Assembly (NCBI RefSeq): GCF_000271845.1
Contig: NZ_JH719395.1
Coordinates: 2,890,208 to 2,954,207, forward strand
Direction: 5' to 3'
From: Rhizobium leguminosarum bv. trifolii WSM2297
GTDB taxonomy: Bacteria > Pseudomonadota > Alphaproteobacteria > Rhizobiales > Rhizobiaceae
Length of the DNA: 64,000 nt
Part shown: positions 1-8,190 of the stretch, one piece after another
Layout of the letters: each line of letters starts with the position of its first letter
How positions within the stretch are numbered: position 1 is the stretch's first letter
The notes under the pieces: generated by a model
The model's input: the letters and a program-made list of their open reading frames with translations, nothing else
Told to the model about the DNA's origin: nothing
Databases searched by the model: none
Translations under genes and position numbers: made by a program

Positions 1-1583
1 GGCACGCTAACGATGTCGATCGCGCCGCGAAGCGCTTCGACCGTCTTCTTGACCACGTCCATGCCGACGCCGCGGCCGGACAGGTTGGTGATCGCTGCCG
101 CCGTCGAAAAGCCGGGGGCAAAGATCAGCTGCAGCAGCTCAGAGTCGGAAAGCGGCTGGCCGGGATGGATAAGGCCGGATGATTCCGCCTTGGCGCGAAC
201 CCGTTCGCGATTGATGCCGCGGCCGTCGTCCTTGATCGAGATGATCACCTCGCCGCCCGCCTGGCGGGCCGAAAGCGTCACCGTGCCGGCTTGGCTCTTG
301 CCGGCGGCAAGGCGATCGGCCGGCATTTCCAGGCCATGATCGATCGAGTTGCGCACCAGATGCACCAGCGGATCGGCCAGCCGCTCGATGACCGTCTTGT
401 CGACTTCGGTGCTCTCGCCCTCCGTCACCAGCTCGATCACCTTGCCGGTCTCGCGGGCGAGATCGTGAACGAGGCGGCGGAAGCGGGAGAAGAGGGTGGC
501 GACCGGCACCATGCGCAGCACCATCATCGTGTCGCGCAATTCACCGGAGAGCCGTTCGATTTCTTCCGAGACGGAGCGCAGCGCGATATCGGTGCTGGCG
601 CCGGCGAGCTGGCTAAGGCGCGATTGGGCGATGACGAGCTCGCCGACGCGGTCCATCAGCTCGTCCAAACGCTCGGCCGGAACGCGGACATTCTCGGCCG
701 CCTTCGCCTGGCTGACGGCGGCAGGCGGCTCGCGCCTGGCCGGTACCGCCTCGACGGGGCGGAATTCCGGAACGGTGGCCGGCGGAACGGCGGTCGCCGA
801 TTCTTCGGCGGCGGGTACAGATGCAGGATTTTCTACGATCGGAGCGGCGGTTGCCGCCGCCGGCCCGCCGATCTCTTCGACGCTGAGTTCCATATCGTCG
901 AGCACGAAGATGAAGACGTCGTCGATCGCCGAGCGGTCCTGCTCGCTGGTCAGCATGACATCCCAGGAAATATGCAGTTCCGTCGGCGTGAGTTCACCAA
1001 GGGGCGGAATGGCCGAGGTGTTGGCCCGCACCGTGCATTCGCCGAGATCGCGCAGCTCGTCCAGCAGGCCGAGCGGGTTGGTGCCGTTGGCCATCGAATT
1101 GGCCGGCAGGCTGAAGCGGATACGCCAGCTGTTTTTCGTCTTCGCCGATACTTCCCGCACGACCGCGGGCGCGGCAATAGCGGCCACTGCGGCGGCAGGC
1201 GCCGTCGCCTTGCCGCCGACGGCAGCCTGCAGCTGTGCCAGAAGCTTGCTGCCGGTGTCGCCGTGATCGGCGTCCGGCTGGTCGACGAGGGCTTGCATAT
1301 GGTCCTGGGCGGCAAGAACGGCGGCGACGAGTTCGCTGGTCGCCGCGACCTCGCCCTTGCGAACGCGGTCGAAGGCGGTTTCGCAATGATGGGTGAAGGC
1401 GGCGAGCGCCTCGAAACCGAACATCGCGCCGGAACCCTTGAGCGTGTGGAGCCCGCGGAACACGGCGTCGACAATATCCTTGTTGTCGAGCTGGTGGGTC
1501 AGGTCGAGAAGACCGGCCTCGATCGCCTCGAGGCATTCGGCAGCCTCCATGCGGAACACGGCAACGGGATCGAGCGTACTCAT
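1..1583 (-). CDS. cheA: Chemotaxis histidine kinase CheA (3' end cut by window edge)
   Basis: CheA autophosphorylates on its HPt histidine under receptor control and passes the phosphate to CheY and CheB. The first 527 codons are visible. The HPt domain carries the phosphorylation motif HTLKGSGAMFGF with His at about residue 46. An Ala/Pro-rich linker follows, then the dimerisation domain (RVPAERLDELMDRVGELV) and the start of the ATP-binding domain with the N box (LVRNSIDHGLE) and the G2 box (GRGVGMDVV) close to the edge. The rest of the kinase domain and the CheW-like domain lie outside. The start ATG overlaps the cheY stop (ATGA), so the two are translationally coupled. The family call is secure; which rhizobial che cluster this is cannot be decided from the fragment alone. 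Confidence 0.95.
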   Translation of the reverse strand, partial: MSTLDPVAVFRMEAAECLEAIEAGLLDLTHQLDNKDIVDAVFRGLHTLKGSGAMFGFEALAAFTHHCETAFDRVRKGEVAATSELVAAVLAAQDHMQALVDQPDADHGDTGSKLLAQLQAAVGGKATAPAAAVAAIAAPAVVREVSAKTKNSWRIRFSLPANSMANGTNPLGLLDELRDLGECTVRANTSAIPPLGELTPTELHISWDVMLTSEQDRSAIDDVFIFVLDDMELSVEEIGGPAAATAAPIVENPASVPAAEESATAVPPATVPEFRPVEAVPARREPPAAVSQAKAAENVRVPAERLDELMDRVGELVIAQSRLSQLAGASTDIALRSVSEEIERLSGELRDTMMVLRMVPVATLFSRFRRLVHDLARETGKVIELVTEGESTEVDKTVIERLADPLVHLVRNSIDHGLEMPADRLAAGKSQAGTVTLSARQAGGEVIISIKDDGRGINRERVRAKAESSGLIHPGQPLSDSELLQLIFAPGFSTAAAITNLSGRGVGMDVVKKTVEALRGAIDIVSV

Positions 1584-1948
1584 CGTCCGAGCACCTTCTT
1601 CACGATCTTCACCAGATGTTCCGGATCGAACGGCTTGGTCAGCCAACCCGTCGCGCCGGCAGCCTTGGCCCGCGCCTTGAGATCGGCATCCGATTCCGTT
1701 GTCAGGAAGATGATCGGAACACCGGCCTGCCCAGGCAGCTTTCGCAGTTCCTCGATCATCGTCAGGCCGTCCATGACCGGCATGTTGAGATCGGTGACGA
1801 TCAGATCGAAGCTGCTGCTCTTGGCCGTCGCGAGGCCTTCGGCCCCGTCGGCGGCCTCGGTGACGCGGTAACCGGCATTGGTAAGCGTGACCTTGGTGGT
1901 CAGGCGGATGCTGGCGGAATCGTCGACAGTCAGAATATTTGCACTCAT
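1580..1948 (-). CDS. cheY: CheY-type response regulator
   Basis: Single-domain receiver of 122 residues that takes phosphate from CheA. The acidic pair Asp9-Asp10 binds Mg2+, Asp53 (in VTDLNMPVMDG) is the phosphoacceptor, and Lys105 (TKPFD) is the conserved lysine. There is no output domain. The gene overlaps its upstream STAS neighbour and downstream cheA by ATGA junctions, so the three form one coupled transcript. Rhizobial che systems usually have two CheYs, one driving the motor and one acting as a phosphate sink. The position directly before cheA resembles S. meliloti cheY1, the sink, but that assignment is inference. Confidence 0.93.
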   Translation of the reverse strand: MSANILTVDDSASIRLTTKVTLTNAGYRVTEAADGAEGLATAKSSSFDLIVTDLNMPVMDGLTMIEELRKLPGQAGVPIIFLTTESDADLKARAKAAGATGWLTKPFDPEHLVKIVKKVLGR

Positions 1949-2274
1949 AACGTTACCTCTTTATGCAACCAGAACTTGGAATCTTCTTGATCAAAAGATT
2001 CGGTAAAACCTGCGCGTTCGAGTACCTTCAGGACCGAGCCACGTGCAGGAGTAGAAAGCTTGAATGTCTTCCCGTCGGCTTTTGCTTGGCGGCGGGACGA
2101 CTCAATGAGTTGAATGAAACTCAGATCCGCTTCTGCACTTTCGGGAATGTTGATGATAATTGTATCTCGACTGCGAAACTCATCAGTAAACTTTAAATAT
2201 AGTTCGCACGCGGAGCGAATACTCAGCAAATCGGGCAAATTTATATATTCGTAATATTGTTTAGGAGTATCCAA
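1945..2274 (-). CDS. STAS-domain-like chemotaxis protein (CheS position)
   Basis: A 109-residue protein with a STAS-like pattern: a beta strand (TIIINIP), a segment where STAS proteins usually place a serine (AEADLSFIQLIESSRRQAK), and a C-terminal helix/strand (GSVLKVLERAGF). It begins with TTG at 2274, preceded at 5 bases by a strong GGGGAGG ribosome site; there is no in-frame ATG. Its stop overlaps the cheY start. In the S. meliloti che operon a small gene (orf2/cheS) sits in the same place, and its product helps CheA bind the sink CheY1. Position and size fit that role, but I could not align the proteins. Confidence 0.7.
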   Translation of the reverse strand: MDTPKQYYEYINLPDLLSIRSACELYLKFTDEFRSRDTIIINIPESAEADLSFIQLIESSRRQAKADGKTFKLSTPARGSVLKVLERAGFTESFDQEDSKFWLHKEVTL

Positions 2275-2613
2275 CGCAGCCTCCCCGGCCAGAGAAATAC
2301 TTGATGACCCCTAAAGGACTCTCACGGCAGCGTTAATGCAGGGTAAACAGCGGTTGTATAAAACTACCGCATAACGGGTCCTGGGGACTCCCAATTCTCA
2401 TCCGGAATAAGTTGTATCTTTCCCTCAAAATTTAGAAAAAGATAAAATAAAAGCAGTAGGTTAAACACTATTTACCCGCTAAGAAGTTCGGACGGCGCGC
2501 ATCCACATCTTTCGTTAATCACAACGCTGACGAGTCCGGCGCGTTTACCGGACGTTTCCATCCTGCTCGTAGAAATAGAGTCTGATAAGCTTGAGTTTTA
2601 AGAAAAGGTATAA
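2275..2613. promoter_or_regulatory. Divergent promoter region of the chemotaxis genes
   Basis: AT-richer 339-base stretch with no convincing gene, between the STAS gene (leftward) and the receptor-like gene (rightward). It must hold the promoters for both. Two imperfect CtrA-like motifs are visible: TTAA-N7-TAAA at 2333-2347 and TTAA-N7-TTAC at 2461-2475 (consensus TTAA-N7-TTAA). Their function is inference. Confidence 0.5.
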
Positions 2614-4359
2614 ATGTTGGCACACGCTCTGGTATCGCCGACCGCTGCAGCCCACACAACCGGCCGGGACATCGGCCGGACCCTGGAATCCGCCCGCGGC
2701 CGGGTCGAGGAACGTTTTCTCGAAGGCGGCACGGTACTGCTCTCCGTGATGGATGTTCTCAACCGCTTGTTGAATTCTCTTGAGAGCGTCACCGCGGCGC
2801 TCGACAATGGGGAGTCGAGCGATACCGGCGCTGATCTCCGTGCCACGGTGGAGAGCCTGACGGCGCTGCCGGCCACCGAAGAAAATCGTCAGCAGGCACT
2901 CGTCTCGCTGGCGCAGACCGGCAGGGAGCTGCGCAAATACGTGTCCGACATGCAGGAGACGATGCGTTATCTCAGAACCTTCGCCGTCACCGTGAAGATC
3001 ACCGGCGCCGGCCTTCCCGAATTCGCCGGCTTCGCTCAGGAGATTCTGGAACGAATCTATTCCGGCACCGATGAGGTCAATCGTTTCGCCACGCATCTCG
3101 ACAGCCTCGATAAGGAGGTCAAACTCGCTGCCTCCTTCGGCGCCAGTGTCTCCAAGGGCTATGCCGACACCGTTCCGGCTGTCGCCGCCGCCCTGCGCGA
3201 CGATGCCGCCAAGATCGCCGAACACCGCAAGCATCTCGGCGGCGTCGCCCGCGAAGTCGGCGCGATTGCACGTGGCGTCCAGAGCAAGGTCGCCTCGACG
3301 CTATCAGCCCTGCAGATCGGCGACATCACCCGCCAGCGCATCGAGCATGTGCAGGCCACCCTCTCGCTGCTTGAGGAATTCTTTGCAGGCGAAGATGGCT
3401 CAAAGCTCGATGCCGGCGCTCGCAAGCGCCTGCAGAACGTGATCCACCATCTGACCGCGGCGCAGATGAGCGACATGTGCGCCAATTTCCAGCGGGATTC
3501 GCAGAACGTCGTCACGACGATCGCCAGTTTCGATCACGACATGCGGGAGATTCTGAAGCTACGCGACCAGATGAGCGGTGCGACCGGCGAAGCCGGCGGC
3601 AATTTTATGCGTGCGCTGGAATCCAGCGTTTCGGCCGCCCACGAAATCGTCCAGCAGGTCGACACGGCAAGCCGCCAGGCCGACCAGGTGAGCCAATCGA
3701 CATCAGGCACGGCCGCCAAGCTCTCTGAATCGATCGCCAACATCCGCGCCGTCAAGACCGACATCCATTACATGGCTTTGAACACCAACCTGCGCTGCAG
3801 CCGCCTTGGCGAGGAAGGCAGGTCGATCAACGTCGTCACCGCCGAGCTGCGCATCTTCGCCGGCAAGCTCGACGAATCTGCCGACGCCATCGTCAGCGGC
3901 CTGCCTGCCCTTGAAGCCGCAGCCGGGCGCGTCGCCCCCGCCACCGATGTCGGGGCCGGCGGTCTGGGAGAGAGCCTGACGTCGGCCGTCGGCAACATCC
4001 GCTCCGCCGCCAATATGATGGACAACGAACTGAAGGTACTCGCCGAGAACGGCCGCGAGGTCGCCACCAAGATCAGCCTGCTGATCGGCAAGCTCGATTT
4101 CCAGCGCGATCTCGGCGAAGTCTTAACCCGCTGCGCCGAGCTGCTCGAAAGCGCCGCCGGCACCGAGGTCGCCGATATCTCCGATCTCACGGAAGTGATC
4201 GCTTCGCTCGACCACAATATCTTCAAACACTATACGATGGTCCAGGAGCGCAGCATTCATCGCGACATCATCCCTGCCTGTGAGGACAGCACCCCGGCGC
4301 CCGCCGAGACCGTCAAAGCCGAAAACGACGAGGATCTTTTCGCCGACGCGCTTTTCTGA
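2614..4359 (+). CDS. Soluble methyl-accepting chemotaxis-like protein
   Basis: A 581-residue, mostly helical protein with no obvious transmembrane segment or signal peptide. The C-terminal half resembles the cytoplasmic signalling domain of chemoreceptors: ALNTNLRCSRLGEEGR at about residues 388-403 matches the hairpin tip that contacts CheA/CheW. At the tip, the position of Tsr Glu385 holds Arg (residue 394), while the residues equivalent to Tsr Asn381, Arg388 and Glu391 are kept. The N-terminal region is not a sensor domain I recognise. It is transcribed divergently from the STAS-cheY-cheA genes, so it is probably a dedicated cytoplasmic partner of this kinase. Confidence 0.75.
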   Translation: MLAHALVSPTAAAHTTGRDIGRTLESARGRVEERFLEGGTVLLSVMDVLNRLLNSLESVTAALDNGESSDTGADLRATVESLTALPATEENRQQALVSLAQTGRELRKYVSDMQETMRYLRTFAVTVKITGAGLPEFAGFAQEILERIYSGTDEVNRFATHLDSLDKEVKLAASFGASVSKGYADTVPAVAAALRDDAAKIAEHRKHLGGVAREVGAIARGVQSKVASTLSALQIGDITRQRIEHVQATLSLLEEFFAGEDGSKLDAGARKRLQNVIHHLTAAQMSDMCANFQRDSQNVVTTIASFDHDMREILKLRDQMSGATGEAGGNFMRALESSVSAAHEIVQQVDTASRQADQVSQSTSGTAAKLSESIANIRAVKTDIHYMALNTNLRCSRLGEEGRSINVVTAELRIFAGKLDESADAIVSGLPALEAAAGRVAPATDVGAGGLGESLTSAVGNIRSAANMMDNELKVLAENGREVATKISLLIGKLDFQRDLGEVLTRCAELLESAAGTEVADISDLTEVIASLDHNIFKHYTMVQERSIHRDIIPACEDSTPAPAETVKAENDEDLFADALF

Positions 4360-4423
4360 AGCGCCTCGCATGATTCGCATTTAATGCGACCGCTTTGGAG
4401 CAATTTCAGCAAATGTGCGCCGG

Positions 4424-5506
4424 CTATCGCCGCCGGAACTTGTTGGCGGCCTCGATCGCCGCTTTCTGCTGATCGTCCTCGATGCCGAGATAGAAATCCT
4501 CGAGCGACGGATCGGCGAGCCCCGCCCGGCGCGACAGGACGTACCACTTCGCCGCTTCCACCGGGTCGGGCGCCGTGCCGATGGCATTGATGTAAAGATG
4601 GGCGAGCTTGTTCTGTGCGACGACGTTGCCGCCATTGGCGGCAAGTTTCAGCCATTCGAAGCCCTTGACGTAATCCTTCGGCCCACCGACGCCGTTGACG
4701 AGCCAGATGCCGAGATCGAGCTGTGCCGTGTCGAAACCGGCGCGCGCTGCACGCGCCATCCACTCGCGGGCGAGCTGCTTCTTTTCCTCAGGCAAGTCTT
4801 TCAGCGTCGCATAGATCTGCGCCACTGCATATTGCGAATCGGCAATGCCCTGCTCGGCCGATTTCTCGTAGAATGGCAGCGCCAGCTTCAGTCCCTTCTC
4901 GCCGGGATTGTCGGCGATCAGAAGCTGCGCCCAGTTGAATTCCGCCGAAGGATTGCCGGCCTCGGCCGCCTTGCGCATGTAGTCGTCGGCCTTGACCTTG
5001 TTACGCGGCACACCCTGGCCTTCCATCAGGATCAGCGCATATTTGAACATTGCCGCCGCATCGCCGCCTTCGGCCGCCTTGCCGTACCAGAAGGCGGCAT
5101 TCTTCACGTCCTTCTTGACACCAAGCCCCTGCGAGAGGATTTCGCCGATCAGCGTCTGCGCCGCCGCATCGCCGAGCTGGGCGCGCGGCAGCGCCTTGTC
5201 CATTGCCGTCAGGTAATAGCCGCGCTGGAAGGCGCCATAAGCCTCGTCGACGGGCCCCTTGTAATCCTTCTCCGGCGGCAGGTCCGGCAGCTTCGCACCC
5301 ATACGGTCGAACACGCCGACACCATCGGAGGGTCGCACGACAGGGCCGGCGGGCCGGTCGGTGCGGAAGGTCGAAGCCGGCGCCGAGCCCGGCTGGCTGA
5401 TGACGCTGTCGGTGGCTTGCGCCAGGACGACACCCGGCCCGGCCGCAACGAAGGCGGCCATGCTGGCAAGGAAAAATTTCAATGGGCGGGCGGTCGGGAT
5501 CGGCAT
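4424..5506 (-). CDS. Sel1-repeat (TPR-like) secreted protein
   Basis: A 360-residue protein starting MPIPTARPLKFFLASMAAF, a typical signal peptide ending around VLAQA. The rest is a run of Sel1-like repeats (for example AAFWYGKAAEGGDAAAMFKYA, spaced about 36 residues) from roughly residue 110 to 330. Sel1 repeats make solenoids for protein-protein contacts, often in the envelope; in rhizobia some affect exopolysaccharide (ExoR is one). This is not clearly ExoR. The start at 5506 was chosen because it places the signal peptide at the N-terminus and lies 10 bases after the ThiE-like stop; an upstream ATG at 5569 would overlap that gene. The two are probably co-transcribed. Confidence 0.85.
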   Translation of the reverse strand: MPIPTARPLKFFLASMAAFVAAGPGVVLAQATDSVISQPGSAPASTFRTDRPAGPVVRPSDGVGVFDRMGAKLPDLPPEKDYKGPVDEAYGAFQRGYYLTAMDKALPRAQLGDAAAQTLIGEILSQGLGVKKDVKNAAFWYGKAAEGGDAAAMFKYALILMEGQGVPRNKVKADDYMRKAAEAGNPSAEFNWAQLLIADNPGEKGLKLALPFYEKSAEQGIADSQYAVAQIYATLKDLPEEKKQLAREWMARAARAGFDTAQLDLGIWLVNGVGGPKDYVKGFEWLKLAANGGNVVAQNKLAHLYINAIGTAPDPVEAAKWYVLSRRAGLADPSLEDFYLGIEDDQQKAAIEAANKFRRR

Positions 5507-5516
5507 GAGCGCGATT

Positions 5517-6170
5517 TCAATCCTCAAACCGTGGCGCTTTTTCGTCAAGCAAGGCGTTGACTTCGGCAACGATAGACGGCGCCCGGCTGGGCTCGCCGAA
5601 GACCGCCAGCCGCAGCGCCACGAATTCCGCTCCGGTCTCGGCGACGGCGAGCGCCGAGGCCGGGTCGGTGCCGCCCATGACGATGCAGGGAATCTCGATC
5701 ATCGAGGCCCACCATTCGCCGAGCGCAAGGTTCTTCGGATGCGCCTCCGGCTTGATATCACCGTCGAGCTTGCCGAAGAAGATATAGTCCGGCCTGACTT
5801 CGCCGATTTCAAGCGCATGGTGACGGTCGGCTGCGTTGCCGCCGCCGACGATCAGCTTCGGCGCATGTTTTTCGATCGCTTCCGAAAGCGCCTCGGCATT
5901 GCCGGAAAGGTGCAGGCCGTCAGCCTTTGCCCGTCCAGCAACACGGCTGTCACCTGCAATCAGCGCCGCACTCCCCGCATCCTGGATCAACGGCACCAGC
6001 TTCTCGGCATGTTTCTGGAAGGTGCCATCATCGAGCCCATATTGCGGCACGATCACCGAAGCGACATCGCCGCCCTTCAGCGCGTCGGCGACGATCCTTG
6101 CCTGTTCATCGGCATCGGCAATATCGGGTGTGATGAGCACAAGGCGGCAGCGGTTTTCCGGTTCGGTCAT
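5517..6170 (-). CDS. Thiamine-phosphate synthase-like (ThiE/TenI fold) protein
   Basis: A 217-residue TIM-barrel protein of the ThiE/TenI family, which joins HMP-PP and the thiazole phosphate. The C-terminal phosphate loop is recognisable (CIVMGGTDPASALAVAETGA), and a glycine-rich strand (LIVGGGN) is present. The loop that in true ThiE reads roughly GPxFxTxTK is here FFGKLDGDIKPEA, lacking the usual Pro and Thr residues. No other thi genes are near. It may be a diverged paralogue with another substrate rather than the main ThiE. It sits upstream of the Sel1-repeat gene on the same strand. Confidence 0.75.
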   Translation of the reverse strand: MTEPENRCRLVLITPDIADADEQARIVADALKGGDVASVIVPQYGLDDGTFQKHAEKLVPLIQDAGSAALIAGDSRVAGRAKADGLHLSGNAEALSEAIEKHAPKLIVGGGNAADRHHALEIGEVRPDYIFFGKLDGDIKPEAHPKNLALGEWWASMIEIPCIVMGGTDPASALAVAETGAEFVALRLAVFGEPSRAPSIVAEVNALLDEKAPRFED

Positions 6171-6277
6171 GAGGTCTTTCCGTTTCCTGCGAATTCCCCT
6201 TCGAAAGGAGGGATCCGCACTCGTTTTGTGTGAGTAGTTCCGTTAGACGAGGCTGGCAAGAGGAGGATGCCGAAAGC

Positions 6278-7042
6278 ATGCCGCAGGATCTGTCATTCTA
6301 CTATGCCGCCGTGCCCGCCATTCTCCTGGTGGGCCTCGCAAAGGGCGGTATGGGCGACGCTTTGTCGCTGATCGGCCTGCCCTTCCTCGCCCTCGTCGTC
6401 TCGCCGGTCGAGGCGGCAGCCATCCTGCTGCCGATCCTGGTCTTCATGGACATGATCTCGCTCGTCATCTGGCGCCGACATGGCGACTGGGCGACGCTGA
6501 AGATCATGCTGCCGGGCGCAGTCTTCGGCATTGCGCTCGGCTGGGCGACCGCAGCACTCGTTCCGGGCAACATGCTGCGCATCGTCATCGGCGCTGTGAC
6601 CATCCTCTTCTGCCTGCGCTATTTCTGGAACAATTACGGCCCGGGCGCCGGCAAGATCGTCCCGCCGCGCGGCCAGCGGCCGGTGGCCGCCGGCCTCTGG
6701 GGTACATTTTCCGGCTACGGCAGCTTCGTCGCCCATGCGGGCGGTGCGCCCTTTCAGGTCTACGCCCTGCCGCTCAAGCTGCAACCACGCGAATATACCG
6801 GCACCAGCGTGCGCTTCTTCGCGATCCTCAACGCCATCAAGCTCATCCCCTATTTCGCACTCGGTCAGCTCGACACCCAGAATCTCGCCACCTCCGCGAC
6901 GCTTCTACCCTTCGCCCCGCTCGCCACCCTTGCCGGCGCCTGGTGCGTGCGCCGCATGAAGCCGGCGGTCTTCTATCCCTTCATGTATGCGATGGCCCTG
7001 ATTGCAGCCTTCCTGATCGTGCGCGAGGGTCTTGGCAGGTAG
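6278..7042 (+). CDS. TauE/SafE-family sulfite/organosulfonate exporter-like permease
   Basis: A 254-residue membrane protein with about eight hydrophobic segments and the TauE/SafE pattern: an N-terminal GLAKGGMGDALSLIGLPFLAL segment and the related second repeat YGSFVAHAGGAPFQVYALPL. Members export small anionic sulfur compounds (sulfite, sulfolactate, 3-mercaptopropionate), but the substrate here cannot be read from sequence. The start at 6278 follows AGGAGG at 6261-6266; a longer reading frame from 6230 has a non-membrane N-terminus and is less likely. It stands alone, followed by an ArsR gene on the same strand. Confidence 0.88.
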   Translation: MPQDLSFYYAAVPAILLVGLAKGGMGDALSLIGLPFLALVVSPVEAAAILLPILVFMDMISLVIWRRHGDWATLKIMLPGAVFGIALGWATAALVPGNMLRIVIGAVTILFCLRYFWNNYGPGAGKIVPPRGQRPVAAGLWGTFSGYGSFVAHAGGAPFQVYALPLKLQPREYTGTSVRFFAILNAIKLIPYFALGQLDTQNLATSATLLPFAPLATLAGAWCVRRMKPAVFYPFMYAMALIAAFLIVREGLGR

Positions 7043-7111
7043 GGCCGCAGCAGCACGCTGCAATGCACAATTTCCTTGCTGGAACGCCCGGTTTGACGTA
7101 GCGTTCCCGTC

Positions 7112-7372
7112 ATGTCGAACACGGACCCTTTCTCTGCGATTGCTGATCCGAACCGGCGGTTTCTGCTGGAGGAATTGCGTCGTGCGCCCCGGACCGTCAA
7201 CGAGCTCGCCGAGGGCCTGCCGATCAGCCGCCCCGCCGTGTCGCAACATCTAAAGGCGCTGCTCGACAGCAATCTCGTCTCGGTGACCTCGGAAGGCACG
7301 AAACGCATCTACACGGTCAACAACCGCGGTTTCGACAAGCTCAATTTATGGCTGGATCAGTTCTGGGCTTGA
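7112..7372 (+). CDS. ArsR-family transcriptional regulator (autorepressor type)
   Basis: An 86-residue winged helix-turn-helix protein. The recognition helix region SRPAVSQHLKALLDSNLV is characteristic of ArsR/SmtB repressors, followed by a short wing and an aromatic C-terminus (LWLDQFWA). No cysteine or histidine cluster is present, so a classical metal sensor is unlikely. Members of this size often sit next to SRPBCC-domain genes, but none is found here. It lies 70 bases after the TauE-like gene and could regulate it, which is a guess from position. Confidence 0.85.
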   Translation: MSNTDPFSAIADPNRRFLLEELRRAPRTVNELAEGLPISRPAVSQHLKALLDSNLVSVTSEGTKRIYTVNNRGFDKLNLWLDQFWA

Positions 7373-7571
7373 AACAGGCTGACATTTCAGCGCCGCCCAT
7401 CCTATGCATGCGACTTGAAGCGCGGCGCTCGCAAAAGCGCCAGCCGCAATGCCGCTGGCATCGGGCTGGCGCAATTCTGGTGTAAAATCACCGGTTCTTG
7501 CTGATATTAGGCGGAATGGATGGATTTACCTTTTCTTTCGCAAGATGATCGACCGGCGACCCTTGGGAAGA

Positions 7572-7745
7572 TCAGTGGACGGACGACTTGAGACGCATAA
7601 TCTCGTCCTTGATGCGCAGCTTGCGGCGCTTGCATTCGGCAATTTCCGTATCGGAGATAGAGGGAGCTGTTCTGAGCGCGTGCAACTCCTCCTCGAGAGC
7701 AACATGCTTTTTCTGGAGTGATTCAAGATGAGCTTGAACTGTCAT
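7572..7745 (-). CDS. DUF465 (YdcH-like) small coiled-coil protein
   Basis: A 57-residue protein read on the minus strand from the ATG at 7745 (MTVQAHLESLQKKHVALEEE). It is a helical hairpin with heptad-like spacing and the DUF465 hallmark near the C-terminus (EIAECKRRKLRIKDEIMRLK). AGGAAGG lies just upstream. Function unknown; members are abundant small cytosolic proteins of Proteobacteria. A second DUF465 protein is encoded divergently 229 bases away. Confidence 0.85.
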   Translation of the reverse strand: MTVQAHLESLQKKHVALEEELHALRTAPSISDTEIAECKRRKLRIKDEIMRLKSSVH

Positions 7746-7973
7746 TTGACCCTTCCTTCCTCTTACCCTCCCCGGCCATCATCGTCGGGGATCAAGGTGT
7801 CAACGCGGCGGACTGTGACATATTTTTGAAGGCTTGTCGAAGGCCAAAAGATGAAGACTGGATGGCAATTTCATGATCAAGACTAACTAGCCGTTACCCG
7901 TATTTGGTGATAGGAGCTTGCGGAAATCATCGGCAGATCGGACAAGGTCCGAGGACGATAACGGGGAATGCAT

Positions 7974-8177
7974 ATGGCCGATCAGGAACAGGCGGAAATC
8001 AGGCTCACCGTGGCGCGGCTGCGCCAAGAGCACGAGGATTTCGACGCCGCGATCAACGCCATGATCCAGATCGGATGCGATGCTCTGCGGATCCAGCGCA
8101 TGAAGAAGAAGAAGCTCGTCATCAAGGACAGGCTTTCGAAGCTGGAAGATCAGATCATCCCTGACATCATCGCCTGA
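7974..8177 (+). CDS. DUF465 (YdcH-like) small coiled-coil protein, purE-proximal
   Basis: A 67-residue helical hairpin. The hallmark [20 protein letters not shown] lies near the C-terminus, with [11 protein letters not shown] in the first helix. The ATG at 7974 is preferred to the one at 7968 because the ribosome site GGGGA at 7963-7967 is then 6 bases away. It ends 13 bases before purE and is likely co-transcribed with purEK. No biochemical role is known for the family. Confidence 0.85.
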   Translation: MADQEQAEIRLTVARLRQEHEDFDAAINAMIQIGCDALRIQRMKKKKLVIKDRLSKLEDQIIPDIIA

Positions 8178-8190
8178 GGGGGATAGCACA

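Noticed and set aside
291..1871. Long plus-strand open frame opposite cheA and cheY
   Set aside because: It runs antisense to well-supported cheA and cheY and has the Arg/Gly-rich composition of a shadow frame in GC-rich DNA.
4415..5560. 381-residue plus-strand frame opposite the Sel1 protein
   Set aside because: Mirror of the Sel1-repeat gene; no signal peptide, no family pattern and His/Arg-rich composition.
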